Counted from the stretch's first letter, positions 9,687-20,066 are shown. The stretch is DNA of 64,000 nucleotides from Woeseiaceae bacterium (GCA_030065985.1 JASJCM010000009.1:1-64000), one strand, 5' to 3'. The notes: generated by a model not told the origin, from the sequence alone. Numbers and translations: made by a program.

Positions 9687-11233
9687 ATTTCGCCGCACAC
9701 GAATGGCCTGTCATCGTCGCCGGTAGGGACTGTCAGACTATTGCCACCAAGTCTCACGCCGATTCGCTGCTCAAACGTCAAGAGCGCCTGCTCGAGCCCC
9801 GGTATCAGGTCTTTGTCCAACATAATCGGCGCGTTTCGGCAGATCGTTTCGTTCACGAGATGCTGTAGCCGCCGCTCAGATTCTCGTGACGAATTGCGTC
9901 TGCCAACAAGTTGTCGCGGCGAAGAATATTCAGAAGAGCTGACGCGAGCTGAAAAAGCTTGGTAGAGGTTCGAAAAGATACTGGTGTCTTCATGCATCCA
10001 AGTCGACTTGATCATGATGTCGTACCCAGGCTGGGAAGCGTTGCGCTCGAAGAGGTTACCTGAGATGACATACTCCGAGCCCCCGGCCAACTGGACTCCG
10101 CGACTGACACCGGAGAACACATTGAGCAAAATTCCTCCTGTACTATCGCCTCGATAATGAACGCCCACTCCGGTTCCATAGTGGCTGGTTAAGTCCTCAT
10201 CGTAGACCGGTTGAATGCCTGAAAACCGGTTTCCAATGACCCAGGTGTCGGTGCCGAACGAATTTGTAAAGCCAATTCCCGACGTCCGAATATCGTTTGC
10301 GAGGATCCATACAGATGCGGCACCGTCGTGGACAACGATTGCTGTCGCTTCCTCGGAGACCGGCGGCGCAAAGTTGTATATGAGGTTTTCCGATACAACA
10401 ACGTTGTTCGCACGTTTGATATCGACAGCATTTTCACGATTATTGAAGAACTCGTTTCGGGAAATATAGATCCGCGAGCAGCGCTGCCCATCCGCCAACC
10501 GCGCATCGCCAATCTGTACGGAGTCGCCTCCCATATTGAAAATCTTGTTGCGAAGAATCCAGACGTCAGAGCAGTATCGAGAGGCCTTTACGCCGTGATA
10601 GTCGTTCTCGCGACTGCCAGGGCGGATATCGCCAAAATCTCTAATTTCGTTGTCGACAAATACAACGTGGCTGGTTTGTTCATCAGCGACGCCCCAGACA
10701 CTGAGGGCTGACGTATGGCCGTCTGATTCACCTCGGCCAGTGAATAGGCTGGATCGTATAGCGATATGTCTCGAGCCGGAATCAATCTCGATCGATTTTC
10801 GACTACGGTCAAAATGCAGATTCTCGACAATCGCGAACTGGCCGTCCAGAACGATCTGCTGCCTGATCTTGGGCATCTCCGTCTCAGATTCGCCCCGGAT
10901 CCAGATAGGTGCGTCAATTGTGCCTTCAACCCGCCAACGAACCGGTCCACCTTCATAGGGTCCTCCCATAATGGTCATCACGCTCCCGGGTTTGAGCGTG
11001 TCATTAGGTAGCGTTTGCCGAGGACGTTCGGGCGATCCGTAACGGTTTAGCCAGTCCGACGCTTCTGGATGCTGGTTATCGACGAAATAGCGTGTTGCGC
11101 CTTCAAGATCGGAAACAGCGTATTGCTGCTCCAAACCGAAGCTGGGTGCAGGTATGCCAATGCCGAGATCGTAGGCGACGGTTTCAGCTGCCAGAAGTGC
11201 AGTCAGAATCAGTACTGCTTTTTCCGAGACCAT
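9683..11233 (-). CDS. Right-handed beta-helix protein, paralogous to the second beta-helix domain of the 1308..3785 product
   Basis: YHGVKASRYCSDVWILRNKIFNMGGDSVQIGDA...NRENAVDIKRANNVVVSENLIY aligns with FHGFKVMNSDVWILDAEIYDNSGDSVQVGDA...NRENAVDIKDSRDIVVSGV. Confidence 0.85.
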   Translation of the reverse strand: MVSEKAVLILTALLAAETVAYDLGIGIPAPSFGLEQQYAVSDLEGATRYFVDNQHPEASDWLNRYGSPERPRQTLPNDTLKPGSVMTIMGGPYEGGPVRWRVEGTIDAPIWIRGESETEMPKIRQQIVLDGQFAIVENLHFDRSRKSIEIDSGSRHIAIRSSLFTGRGESDGHTSALSVWGVADEQTSHVVFVDNEIRDFGDIRPGSRENDYHGVKASRYCSDVWILRNKIFNMGGDSVQIGDARLADGQRCSRIYISRNEFFNNRENAVDIKRANNVVVSENLIYNFAPPVSEEATAIVVHDGAASVWILANDIRTSGIGFTNSFGTDTWVIGNRFSGIQPVYDEDLTSHYGTGVGVHYRGDSTGGILLNVFSGVSRGVQLAGGSEYVISGNLFERNASQPGYDIMIKSTWMHEDTSIFSNLYQAFSARVSSSEYSSPRQLVGRRNSSRESERRLQHLVNETICRNAPIMLDKDLIPGLEQALLTFEQRIGVRLGGNSLTVPTGDDDRPFVCGEI

Positions 11234-11245
11234 GTTCTTCTTGAC

Positions 11246-13219
11246 TCATTCCTGCTCAATTGACAGGTGAAGAGATGCTGTGCCATCGATCGAGTCCGAG
11301 AATTCGATGCAGCTGGACGGGGATCGTCGATGGTACCCGGCACTTATCCAACCGCACATTTCATGTTCGTCGGCGCGAACAATACGTGGATTCTCCGTCG
11401 AATGTCGAACGATAACGCCAACCGTGCCATTCGATACGTGAATACTGGCTGAATCAACCTCGCGTGCTATGAATCCCGGTGCAAGATGCAGGCGCCGTAC
11501 AGCTCGGTGTACATTCCGACACCTTAGCTCGTCGGTAACTCGCAGTTTGCCGTTGGTTTTGTCGAGATCAACTCGACGTGAGTGCACTAGCGGATCCTCA
11601 GCTGTCTCGTACCCATCATGACAGCCGCGCACCGTCGTATGATGGTCGTCGTCCTCCCATTCCTGCAAGGTGGGGTTCGCCTTGTGACTCCACATGAATG
11701 GTCCCGAAGACGTCGATTGGGATCGTCCATCGATCTCTAGCGTATTGTGCGCCTTCGTGGAGCGGAAATACTCTCGCCACTCGGGGTAAGAGAAGTAATC
11801 GTAGGTGCCCGAATCGACGAACACCGGAGTCCCACGAACAGCTAGTGTAAAACTGAGGCAGTCGGCATGCCCATGAGCGGCGATGCTGCCGTAGCCGAGG
11901 CTCGCGCAATCGAAGAGAACTGAGACACGTGGCTTACCCGTTGATCCGCCGTGGGCGTCACGAAGGACGAAATAACCGGAGTCCGGAAACTGAACGCTTG
12001 TGGTTGACTGTTCTCGCTCACCGCCGTCGTACTTGCTCGTTCCGAACAGCCATGCACATGGTTCGGACGCTCCAGCAAACTGCAGAGTCGGCGTATCCAA
12101 GAGCTGAGCGCCCACAGACAACAATGCCTCGATCTGCTGAGGTTTGGCGCCGAGGTCCAAAACGTAGCCGTCATCTCCGTCGCCGCAGGGTGGTATCGCA
12201 TCAGTGTCCTGAGAAATCTCCGCGAGAAATTCGTACATTTTCTGCAGTCTCTCGTGGAAGGGGTCGGACAGGGGGGAATCAAGCCTCCGCGCGACGAGCG
12301 AGCAGATCGAAAAGAACTGTATGACGAATGCCTGATAACTGAAGGCGTGCTCCCGTGTGCAGCCATCCTCGTATGTCTGCGACATGATCTCATGCTCAAG
12401 GATCTGCTGGCACTCATCGACGAGCGCGCTGTAATTTGAAAGATGGCCGAAGTAGCTAGCCGCTACAAACGCTCCTGCCGCCTCTCCAATCAGGTGGTTG
12501 TTTGCAGAGCTTCCCTTGCTGAACTTGCGGCGCAAATCCCATAAGGAATAATGCACGGCATTCTGTATGCGGTACCAGAGCGAGTCATCTATCCGGTATG
12601 AGTCGCGGATCAGATCGATCGCCCAAACCCAGTTGATCAATCGAATGCCGATTTCGAGTGGGCTTTTCCAGTTCATACCTCGCCCGAACGGGTTGGCATC
12701 CAACCAGCTCTCCAGGAGCTCGCATATTTTGGCGGCGTAGTGGCGGGAACCTGTTACCGCAAATGCACGCGCCAGAGTAACAAGTTGATGATGCCGGTTG
12801 GGTTCCCAGACGAGCTTGCAGTCGCCAAAAGTTCGTTGCTCCCGGTAGTCGACATAGGTGCACGGTCGATTCGGGCCGGTGATACCGGCGGACCAGTCAC
12901 GGTGCCAATCAATAGGTTCGCCTAGATGCTGATCCTCCCGATCGAAGAAGCTCAACCGGTTGGCGACGATATTCTCGGCCTCACGGACCAGGGAGTCCTG
13001 CCACCTGGCTTCCAGGACGGGAGGCTGGTGCTCGGCGACACGGAAAGGCGGCTCAAAAAACGCGAACTCGCAGAGACGATCACGATTAGGCGTTGGGAAT
13101 CGGCGGAAATGACAGCGAAGCACATCCGCCTGATCGCCGATCAGACGACCGATACGCCAGATTATCTCCGCCTTGTCCATCACACGAAGGCGCCTTAAAT
13201 ACCATCCAATGGGTTGCAT
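11246..13219 (-). CDS. Heparinase II/III family protein (polysaccharide lyase-like)
   Basis: LRRLRVMDKAEIIWRIGR N-terminus; NNHLIGEAAGAFVAASYF; YGSIAAHGHADCLSFTLAVRGTPVFVDSGTYDYF. Confidence 0.9.
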   Translation of the reverse strand: MQPIGWYLRRLRVMDKAEIIWRIGRLIGDQADVLRCHFRRFPTPNRDRLCEFAFFEPPFRVAEHQPPVLEARWQDSLVREAENIVANRLSFFDREDQHLGEPIDWHRDWSAGITGPNRPCTYVDYREQRTFGDCKLVWEPNRHHQLVTLARAFAVTGSRHYAAKICELLESWLDANPFGRGMNWKSPLEIGIRLINWVWAIDLIRDSYRIDDSLWYRIQNAVHYSLWDLRRKFSKGSSANNHLIGEAAGAFVAASYFGHLSNYSALVDECQQILEHEIMSQTYEDGCTREHAFSYQAFVIQFFSICSLVARRLDSPLSDPFHERLQKMYEFLAEISQDTDAIPPCGDGDDGYVLDLGAKPQQIEALLSVGAQLLDTPTLQFAGASEPCAWLFGTSKYDGGEREQSTTSVQFPDSGYFVLRDAHGGSTGKPRVSVLFDCASLGYGSIAAHGHADCLSFTLAVRGTPVFVDSGTYDYFSYPEWREYFRSTKAHNTLEIDGRSQSTSSGPFMWSHKANPTLQEWEDDDHHTTVRGCHDGYETAEDPLVHSRRVDLDKTNGKLRVTDELRCRNVHRAVRRLHLAPGFIAREVDSASIHVSNGTVGVIVRHSTENPRIVRADEHEMCGWISAGYHRRSPSSCIEFSDSIDGTASLHLSIEQE

Positions 13220-13316
13220 GCCAGAGTCCCGTTCTGCCAGCTGCGATCATAGCCCCGCGTTTAGTCCCAGTCACCCGAACTAACGCAAAATGACAGATCG
13301 TCGCCAAACAAATAAA

Positions 13317-13341
13317 AAGGCCCGCGAAAGAAAGCGGGCCT
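13317..13341 (-). terminator. Intrinsic terminator of the tRNA transcript
   Basis: Minus strand AGGCCCGCTTTCTTTCGCGGGCCTTTTTATT. Confidence 0.8.
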
Positions 13342-13352
13342 ATTCATGGGTA

Positions 13353-13428
13353 TGGCGTCCCCAAGGGGATTCGAACCCCTGTTGCCGCCGTGAAAGGGCG
13401 GAGTCCTAGGCCTCTAGACGATGGGGAC
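13353..13428 (-). tRNA. tRNA-Glu (anticodon TTC)
   Basis: Minus strand GTCCCCATCGTCTAGAGGCCTAGGACTCCGCCCTTTCACGGCGGCAACAGGGGTTCGAATCCCCTTGGGGACGCCA; full cloverleaf and CCA. Confidence 0.97.
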
Positions 13429-13453
13429 GTAGGAACTTGTTCCGTGAGGAAAT

Positions 13454-13529
<76 letters not shown>

Positions 13530-13612
13530 ACGGAGCCGCGAACTTTACGGAGCTGCGCGAAGCCTGTCAAGCACCTGTATCCTGAGGCGTTTGTTCCATT
13601 CGAATCAACAAG

Positions 13613-15031
13613 TTAGCTGTTACTCGCGGCAGCTCGAGCGGCGATAATCTGTATGGCCGCGTCCAGACGATCAATAACCCGACTTCGCCCGATCACCCAG
13701 ACCGTTGCATCGATTGGAGGAGAAACGGCCCCGCCTGTAACTGCGACACGAATAGGCTGGCCGAGCTTGCCTATATTAATGTCAAATTCTGCGGCTATCT
13801 TCTTGATGACCGTTTCAATTTCCTTCTTCTCCCAATCGGGCGTTTCGGCTAGTGCGGTCCGGACAGCCTTAAGCGGCTCTAGTACAACCGGACGCAAGTG
13901 TTTCTTGGCGGCTTTCGGATCGATTGCGTCGAAATCGACGAAGCAATAGCGAGAATTGTCCGCCATTTGCTGTATTGTCTCTGCTCTTTCACGAAAGACC
14001 TCAGCTACATCTGCCGGACTTGGGCCGCTAGTTATCGGTATTCCCGATCTCTTGAGAAAACGCACCAGTTGCTCGCCAAGCCTTTCGGTTGAAGCCCGTA
14101 TGATGTGTTGCTGGTTGATCCAGCGAAGCTTGTCAGGATTAAATGCTGAAGCTGACTGATTCACATCGTTAATATCAAAGAGCTCGATCATTTGGTCAGT
14201 CGTAAATAGCTCCTTGTCGCCGTGTGACCAGCCAAGGCGGACCAGATAGTTCAGCATCGCCTCCGGGAGGTACCCTTGATCGCGGTAGTCCCTAATGTCG
14301 ACCGCTCCGTGCCGTTTCGAGAGCTTTGCTCCATCAGGGCCAAGAATCATGGGCAAGTGGGCGTAAACAGGATTGTCAACGCCGAGCGCCTCAAGCATAT
14401 TCATCTGGCGAGGCGTATTATTTAGATGGTCATCACCACGTATGACATGGGTAATCTTCATGTCTGAGTCGTCGACGACTACCGTGAAGTTATACGTTGG
14501 CGTTCCATTCGAGCGAGCGATAATCAAGTCATCAAGCTGGGCATTGTCAAATACCACTCTGCCGCGCACTGCGTCGTTCACGACCACCTCACCCGCATCA
14601 GGATTGCGAAAGCGGACTACCGGGTCTACACCTTCACGTGGCCGGGCGCGATCACGGCAGCGCCCGTCATAGCGAACCTTCTCGCCGCTCGCCAACTGTT
14701 GCTCACGTAGCTCATCGATCTCTTCTTTCGTGCAGTAACAATGATAGGCTTTGCCGGTGTCCAACCAGGCGGTGAGTACCTCTTTGTAGCGATCGAAACG
14801 GTCAGTCTGGAAGAAAGGCCCCGCATCCGCATCCAGGCCAAGCCAGTCCAGTCCGTCGACAATCGCACGCACGTTTTCTTCGGTGGATCGTTCGCGATCG
14901 GTGTCTTCAATTCGAAGGACGAACTCTCCATCAAAACGGCGAGCGTACAGCCAGGAGAAAAGGGCTGTGCGAACACTGCCGAGGTGGAGTACTCCAGTCG
15001 GGCTAGGTGCGAAACGGGTACGGACTTTCAT
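13613..15031 (-). CDS. gltX: Glutamate--tRNA ligase
   Basis: MKVRTRFAPSPTGVLHLGSVRTALFSWLYAR (HIGH-type) and KLSKRHGAVDIRDYRDQGYLPEAMLNYLVRLGWSHGD. Confidence 0.98.
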   Translation of the reverse strand: MKVRTRFAPSPTGVLHLGSVRTALFSWLYARRFDGEFVLRIEDTDRERSTEENVRAIVDGLDWLGLDADAGPFFQTDRFDRYKEVLTAWLDTGKAYHCYCTKEEIDELREQQLASGEKVRYDGRCRDRARPREGVDPVVRFRNPDAGEVVVNDAVRGRVVFDNAQLDDLIIARSNGTPTYNFTVVVDDSDMKITHVIRGDDHLNNTPRQMNMLEALGVDNPVYAHLPMILGPDGAKLSKRHGAVDIRDYRDQGYLPEAMLNYLVRLGWSHGDKELFTTDQMIELFDINDVNQSASAFNPDKLRWINQQHIIRASTERLGEQLVRFLKRSGIPITSGPSPADVAEVFRERAETIQQMADNSRYCFVDFDAIDPKAAKKHLRPVVLEPLKAVRTALAETPDWEKKEIETVIKKIAAEFDINIGKLGQPIRVAVTGGAVSPPIDATVWVIGRSRVIDRLDAAIQIIAARAAASNS

Positions 15032-15121
15032 CGGGCGTCGGGATCTTGCTGGCTGAGCGCGCAGTTTACTTGAAATCTGGGCCGCAATGGCAACTTCGCG
15101 TCCTGACCATGTGGGCGCAGA

Positions 15122-16006
15122 TCAGCAGAAATTGTGGCGCCTCAGCCAGTTGCAGCATCCGTCGATAACCTGGTCGCGTTGTGAGCGAGTTGAAAACGTA
15201 TGGTTGCCTTCAGGGATGACAAGAACGTCGTCCGGGGAGACCGGCAGCTGAAGGTCGATAAACTCCATATGGCAATACTGATCTTTCTCGCCATAGACGA
15301 AGAATACAGGGCGATTGCTGGCAACGTAGCTCCTGATTGACCGGATAAACCATCCTTTTTGGTCGCTTTCGGAGCCGCCAAAAAGAAGTAGCCAGGCTGA
15401 CCAGAAAGAGGACCGCAGTTCGGCCAGCAACTTGCCCGATGTGAAGTGTTTCTTCCAGAAAGACCAGCGCAGGAATTTCAGATCTCTAAGGACGTTCAGA
15501 ATTCGACCTTCATTGTATCGCGCGACAGCATTACTTACGCCATGCTTTGGCTCCTCGGGCGAATGCGTAGAGCCCGGGGTAGCTGTATATATTGTAGTGG
15601 ACCAGGCAAGCAAACCCGCGATATCCGTATCGCGAGCTGCGGTCTTAATTGAAACTCTCGAGCCAGCGCACAAGCCATGCAAGATAATCCCTTTTGGATC
15701 GTATTTATTGCGGATGAACTTTATTGCCACGTCGGCATCGTCTGGATTGTGCATGTCGAAATGAGTAGCAGGAACCGGGCCGTCGCTATCGCCAACGCCA
15801 GACAAGTCAATCCTCAACACGCCCAGGCCTTCTTCTGCGAGCCGTCTGGCAAAGTGCACATACAGTCTTCGCGGTCCGGAACGGCATTGCAGACCTGAAT
15901 TCATCGAAATGACCCAGTAATCGGGAGGGGCGCCGTCAGGAAGGTGTTCGATAGCGAACATCTCACCATGACGCGACTCGATGAAAAGAGGTGTCTCCAG
16001 AGGCAT
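15122..16006 (-). CDS. Alpha/beta hydrolase (exosortase-A-system-associated hydrolase type)
   Basis: GVLRIDLSGVGDSDG and LHGLCAGSR nucleophile elbow. ATG at 16006 overlaps the upstream TGA as ATGA, so the ORF-track start (16126) is probably too long. Confidence 0.75.
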   Translation of the reverse strand: MPLETPLFIESRHGEMFAIEHLPDGAPPDYWVISMNSGLQCRSGPRRLYVHFARRLAEEGLGVLRIDLSGVGDSDGPVPATHFDMHNPDDADVAIKFIRNKYDPKGIILHGLCAGSRVSIKTAARDTDIAGLLAWSTTIYTATPGSTHSPEEPKHGVSNAVARYNEGRILNVLRDLKFLRWSFWKKHFTSGKLLAELRSSFWSAWLLLFGGSESDQKGWFIRSIRSYVASNRPVFFVYGEKDQYCHMEFIDLQLPVSPDDVLVIPEGNHTFSTRSQRDQVIDGCCNWLRRHNFC

Positions 16007-16830
16007 CAGGTGTTCCTCTGCTTTGTTAGCCATTCGATCGAAGTTTCGAATGTCAGTCTCGGATAGAAGGCATCGTACATACTTCGCGATGACCAGAATT
16101 CTCTTTCCTCTCCTGTCCAGCAGCATACTCGTTTGTCGCGAGCCGCAAGTGATCCAACCAGGTTTTCGATCTGTCTGGTCTCAATCTTGTCGGACTTGCG
16201 ACCGGTGACAAGAAATTCGGAAGCGAACTGCGTTTCCGAAGCTAAGTCAAGTTCCTTCAGCTGCGATGCCATGGTTTCCGATAAGGTATCGGCGTCAACT
16301 TCGATACCGGTCACATCGACCTTCTGCTCCGCTGACGGGCGTTTCTTCCGGGCGAGATTTATCATCGCTTCGGTTCGTGTCAGATCTCGAAGGAATCGTC
16401 TACCCTCAATGACTGGATTCCAGAAGATCATGCGATCGATATCACCGAGCCGGTTCGCGGCTCGGGTTGCAACCGCCGCACCCAGTCGTACTCCAAGGAG
16501 GACAATTGAGTCCACCTGAAACCTCTCACGTATCTCATGACAAGCCTCGACTGTGTCGTCGGTCATGCTATGCAGGGTAACGTCGCTCAGATTGCCGCGG
16601 CTGTCTCCCGTCCCGAAATAGTCAAAACGCATACTCGGAATACCGACCGAGGCCAGTTGACGCGCGAAAAGGTAAGTGCTGCGATAGGATTTTTGCCGTT
16701 CCTCACTGAATGCATGGCACATCAACACGGCAAACGCCGGTTTTGCTGAGGGGGAGACATGCGTAACCGTTCCAAAGAGGTGCGCGCTCCCTGGTGGGCG
16801 ATCACCGAAAAAGAATGCACGCGCCATCAA
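16006..16830 (-). CDS. Alpha/beta hydrolase (exosortase-A-system-associated hydrolase type)
   Basis: AVLMCHAFSEERQKSYRSTYLFARQLASVGIPSMRFDYFGTGDSRGNLSD; LLGVRLGAAVATRAA. Confidence 0.75.
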   Translation of the reverse strand: MMARAFFFGDRPPGSAHLFGTVTHVSPSAKPAFAVLMCHAFSEERQKSYRSTYLFARQLASVGIPSMRFDYFGTGDSRGNLSDVTLHSMTDDTVEACHEIRERFQVDSIVLLGVRLGAAVATRAANRLGDIDRMIFWNPVIEGRRFLRDLTRTEAMINLARKKRPSAEQKVDVTGIEVDADTLSETMASQLKELDLASETQFASEFLVTGRKSDKIETRQIENLVGSLAARDKRVCCWTGEEREFWSSRSMYDAFYPRLTFETSIEWLTKQRNT

Positions 16831-17078
16831 TGAGCTTCGGCTAGGGACTCCACGAGAGTGCTAACTCCCGAAACAGTCTCGAAGTTTTCCGGAATCAAGT
16901 GCTCTTCTTCTATGAAGATTCCAAACTCCTCCTCGAGATGAATGATCAACTGCTGTAATCCCAGAGAGTCGATGATGCCGTCATCAAAAAGTGACTCGCT
17001 CGCAAGAATCTTTTCTTCGGGGGTGCCAGGCAGGATTGTGGTTCCGATAAAATCGGAAATGTGCTTGCTGAGATCCAC
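16827..17078 (-). CDS. Acyl/peptidyl carrier protein
   Basis: 83 aa; ESLFDDGIIDSLGLQQLIIHLEEEFGIFIEEEHL with DSL phosphopantetheine serine. Confidence 0.88.
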   Translation of the reverse strand: MDLSKHISDFIGTTILPGTPEEKILASESLFDDGIIDSLGLQQLIIHLEEEFGIFIEEEHLIPENFETVSGVSTLVESLAEAH

Positions 17079-17380
17079 TATCTATCTATCTCTCGTTCTG
17101 ATTTGCCGAGTAACGGCAACACCGGGCATGCCAATCACGGCAAGCGTAGTGCCATTCTATAGGTGCCGCACCAGGATTATTGCGTCTTCAGAGCGCCGTT
17201 ATTCTCGACTTCCTGAAAGTGTGAACTGAGTCACAAACCAGCGCGATACGCAGTTGCCGCAAAGCCCTCGGAGAGGCGAAAGGACGGCCCGATTCGCAGG
17301 GGTCTCTTGAGGCTGCACATACCGCCAGAAAACGGTATATGCGATAATTAAGGCTTATCACGCTTGATACGGGGAGAGCA

Positions 17381-18523
17381 GTGAACTACGAATTATCGGA
17401 CGAGCAACTTCAGTTTCGGGATAGCGTAGTTAAGTTTGCGCAGGGCGAACTCAGCGACCATGTATCAACGTCTGATAGCGAAGAATTTCCTTACGAGAAA
17501 TGGCGGTCTATCGCCGAATTTGGGCTGCTCGGCCTGTGTGTTCCGGAGTCCTACGGTGGCGCGGGCCTCGATTGCGTATCTGCAGCTAACGTAATTGATG
17601 CATTGGGATACGGATGCCTCGATCATGGCCTTGTTCATGCAGTATGCACGCAAAACCTGTGTGCGATACATGTCAATGAATATGGCAGCGCGGAGCAAAA
17701 ATCCAGCTACCTGGAAAAGTTATGTCGCGGCGACCTGATTGCAGCGCAGGCAATTTCGGAGCCGGATGCCGGTTCTGAGGCCGGTGCTATTCGGACTATG
17801 GCGATAGAGTCGGACGATGGATACGTGCTCAACGGCAGCAAGATATATATTTCAAATGGCCCTGTTGCCGACCTCGTTATCGTATATGCCGTGACTGCTC
17901 CTGAGAAGAAGGTGCTCGGGCGAACCAGTTGCTTCCTTGTCGAGCGAGGTTCGCCGGGCTTCGATCAGGCTAAACCAGACGAAAAGATGGGTTTGCACAC
18001 ACTCAAAAACGGAGGACTGTTCTTCGCCGATTGCGCGGTGCCTGAGACATCGCTCGTGGGACGCAAAGGCGCGGGATCGGCAATGTTCTCAAGCAGTATG
18101 AACTGGGAACGCGTCCTGTTGTTTGCGTCGTTTGCCGGCAAGTTGCAACGTATTCTTGAGCGAAGTGCCGGATTTGCGAGAGAGCGCAAGCAGTTTGGCG
18201 TGCCAATAAGTTCGTTTCAGGCAATATCTCACAGGATCGCGGAAATGCGGATAAACCTGGAGCTGACGCGACTCGTGATCGCGAAAGCAGCCTGGCAGAT
18301 TGACAACGGTAAACCCTCAGCATTGTACTCTTCAATCGGCAAGCTCTTGGCAAGCGAGGCCTGCAAGTCAGCCTGCATGGATGCCGTCCAGATACATGGC
18401 GGCATGGGATACATGGCAGAGGGGGACCTCGAAAGAGAACTCAGAGATAGTATCGCCGGAACAATCTATTCCGGGTCTTCTGAAATCCAAAGGAATATTA
18501 TTGCGAAACTTAGCGGAGTGTAG
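17381..18523 (+). CDS. Acyl-CoA dehydrogenase family protein (candidate aminoacyl-carrier-protein dehydrogenase)
   Basis: LSDEQLQFRDSV, AISEPDAGSEAGAIRT, GYVLNGSKIYISN, QIHGGMGYMAEGDLERELRDSIAGTIYSGSSEIQRNIIAK. Confidence 0.9.
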   Translation: MNYELSDEQLQFRDSVVKFAQGELSDHVSTSDSEEFPYEKWRSIAEFGLLGLCVPESYGGAGLDCVSAANVIDALGYGCLDHGLVHAVCTQNLCAIHVNEYGSAEQKSSYLEKLCRGDLIAAQAISEPDAGSEAGAIRTMAIESDDGYVLNGSKIYISNGPVADLVIVYAVTAPEKKVLGRTSCFLVERGSPGFDQAKPDEKMGLHTLKNGGLFFADCAVPETSLVGRKGAGSAMFSSSMNWERVLLFASFAGKLQRILERSAGFARERKQFGVPISSFQAISHRIAEMRINLELTRLVIAKAAWQIDNGKPSALYSSIGKLLASEACKSACMDAVQIHGGMGYMAEGDLERELRDSIAGTIYSGSSEIQRNIIAKLSGV

Positions 18524-20066
18524 CGACGCGAACCGGACTCTGGCGTCTGAAGTCTCTCGCTCTATCGGTGCAAGCAGAGTCTTTACCGCAGTTGTATGCC
18601 CGGTTGTTGGTGCTGTCAGCAATCATGCATTGTCCCGATTCGCGGATTCGATCGCAGCAGGTCTGCTTCGAATTGGTGTCGAACGCGGTGACCGCGTTGC
18701 TATTCTGACACGTAGGTCAGTGGCATCCGTCGCTTCTATGCATGCAATATTGTCGGTCAACGCATTCTATGTGCCGATTGGCCTGAGCATGCCGAGGGAC
18801 CGAATTGATGTAGTTCTGAAAGACTGTGAGCCGCGCGTCATTATCTACGATGCGCATAATCGAGCGGATGCCGAGGCAGCAGCGTCGCTCGTTGGCGCCA
18901 AACTACTTGAGTTGTCGGTCTCCAGGGGTTTTATCGATATCGAAGAGAGTGAGGTCCGTGTGCCGAATGCGGGCTCATGCTCCAGTGATTCTGGTGGGTA
19001 CATCCTTTACACGTCAGGCTCAACAGGGCAGCCCAAAGGTGTAGTCATTTCGCAAGAAAGCATACTCGACTATGTTGACTGGAGTGTTTCGTATTTCGGC
19101 GTTACGAACCGCGACAGGATACTATCCACCGCGCCGTTTCACTTCGACATGTCGGTATTCGACATCTTTGTCTCTTTGATTTCCGGAGCAACGCTGGTTA
19201 TCGCCTCTGAAAGGGAGTGCCTGTTTCCACGGTTGCTGACGAGAAAGATCAGCGAGCAGGGCCCGACAATCTGGAAGGGGGTATCATCACTGTTCGGGCA
19301 CATGACGCAATTGTCCAACCTCGATAGTGACGCTCTTTCGAGTTTGCGAATTCTGATTTTTGCCGGCGAGAAAGCGCCCACTCGTTTCTTGATTCGGTGG
19401 ATGCAAGCGTTACCCGATGCGCAGTATTTCAACGCATATGGCCCAACTGAGGCTACCGGAATCAGCAGTTGCTACCGCATCGAGAGGGTACCGAAACCCG
19501 ACGACGAGTTGCCGATCGGCACCGCATGCACGAATACCCGGATCTACCTTTTTGACGGTGATCATGAACTGACGGAAAGGTGCGCCGTTGGAGAAATCGT
19601 GATTGGCGGGCCAGGGGTTGCGCTGGGGTATTGGCGTGATTCTGCGAGAACAGCAGAGTCGTTCGTGACGCATATCGGTAGTAGGGATTTTGGGGAACCG
19701 GTATACCGTACCGGCGATCTAGGTCGCATGAATGACGATGGAGATCTGGTCTTTGTCGCGCGGGTCGACAGGCAGATCAAGCATCAAGGGTACCGAATTG
19801 AACTCGATGAGATCGAGTCTGCCTTGCAGAGCCTGGAAGGTGTGGTCGCCGCGGCTGTCATTCACGTGACGAAACAGCGGCAGTCCGAATTAGTCGGGTT
19901 CTTTGAAGCCGAGAACACCATCGCGCAATCAAGGGTCAGACAGTTGCTTGCTGAGCGTTTACCGCTTTACATGGTACCTAAGGAACTGATGCAGTTAACT
20001 TCGATCCCGAGAACTGATCGCGGCAAGATCGACTACGGAGCGCTCGAAGCGCAGTGCAAGACGTAA
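18501..20066 (+). CDS. Stand-alone AMP-dependent (amino acid) adenylating enzyme
   Basis: GGYILYTSGSTGQPKGVV, APFHFDMSVFDIF, NAYGPTEATG, YRTGDLGRMNDDGDLVFVARVDRQIKHQGYRIELDEIE. Proposed TTG start at 18501 after AAAGGA; the ORF track extends to 18300. Confidence 0.85.
   Translation: MRNLAECSDANRTLASEVSRSIGASRVFTAVVCPVVGAVSNHALSRFADSIAAGLLRIGVERGDRVAILTRRSVASVASMHAILSVNAFYVPIGLSMPRDRIDVVLKDCEPRVIIYDAHNRADAEAAASLVGAKLLELSVSRGFIDIEESEVRVPNAGSCSSDSGGYILYTSGSTGQPKGVVISQESILDYVDWSVSYFGVTNRDRILSTAPFHFDMSVFDIFVSLISGATLVIASERECLFPRLLTRKISEQGPTIWKGVSSLFGHMTQLSNLDSDALSSLRILIFAGEKAPTRFLIRWMQALPDAQYFNAYGPTEATGISSCYRIERVPKPDDELPIGTACTNTRIYLFDGDHELTERCAVGEIVIGGPGVALGYWRDSARTAESFVTHIGSRDFGEPVYRTGDLGRMNDDGDLVFVARVDRQIKHQGYRIELDEIESALQSLEGVVAAAVIHVTKQRQSELVGFFEAENTIAQSRVRQLLAERLPLYMVPKELMQLTSIPRTDRGKIDYGALEAQCKT

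Noticed and set aside
17240-17345. CCGCAAAGCCCTCGGAGAGGCGAAAGGACGG considered as a second GEMM riboswitch
   Set aside because: Contains similar words (GCAAAGCC, GCGAAAGGACG) but in the wrong order, and no closing helix could be found. Left unassigned; a covariance search would settle it.
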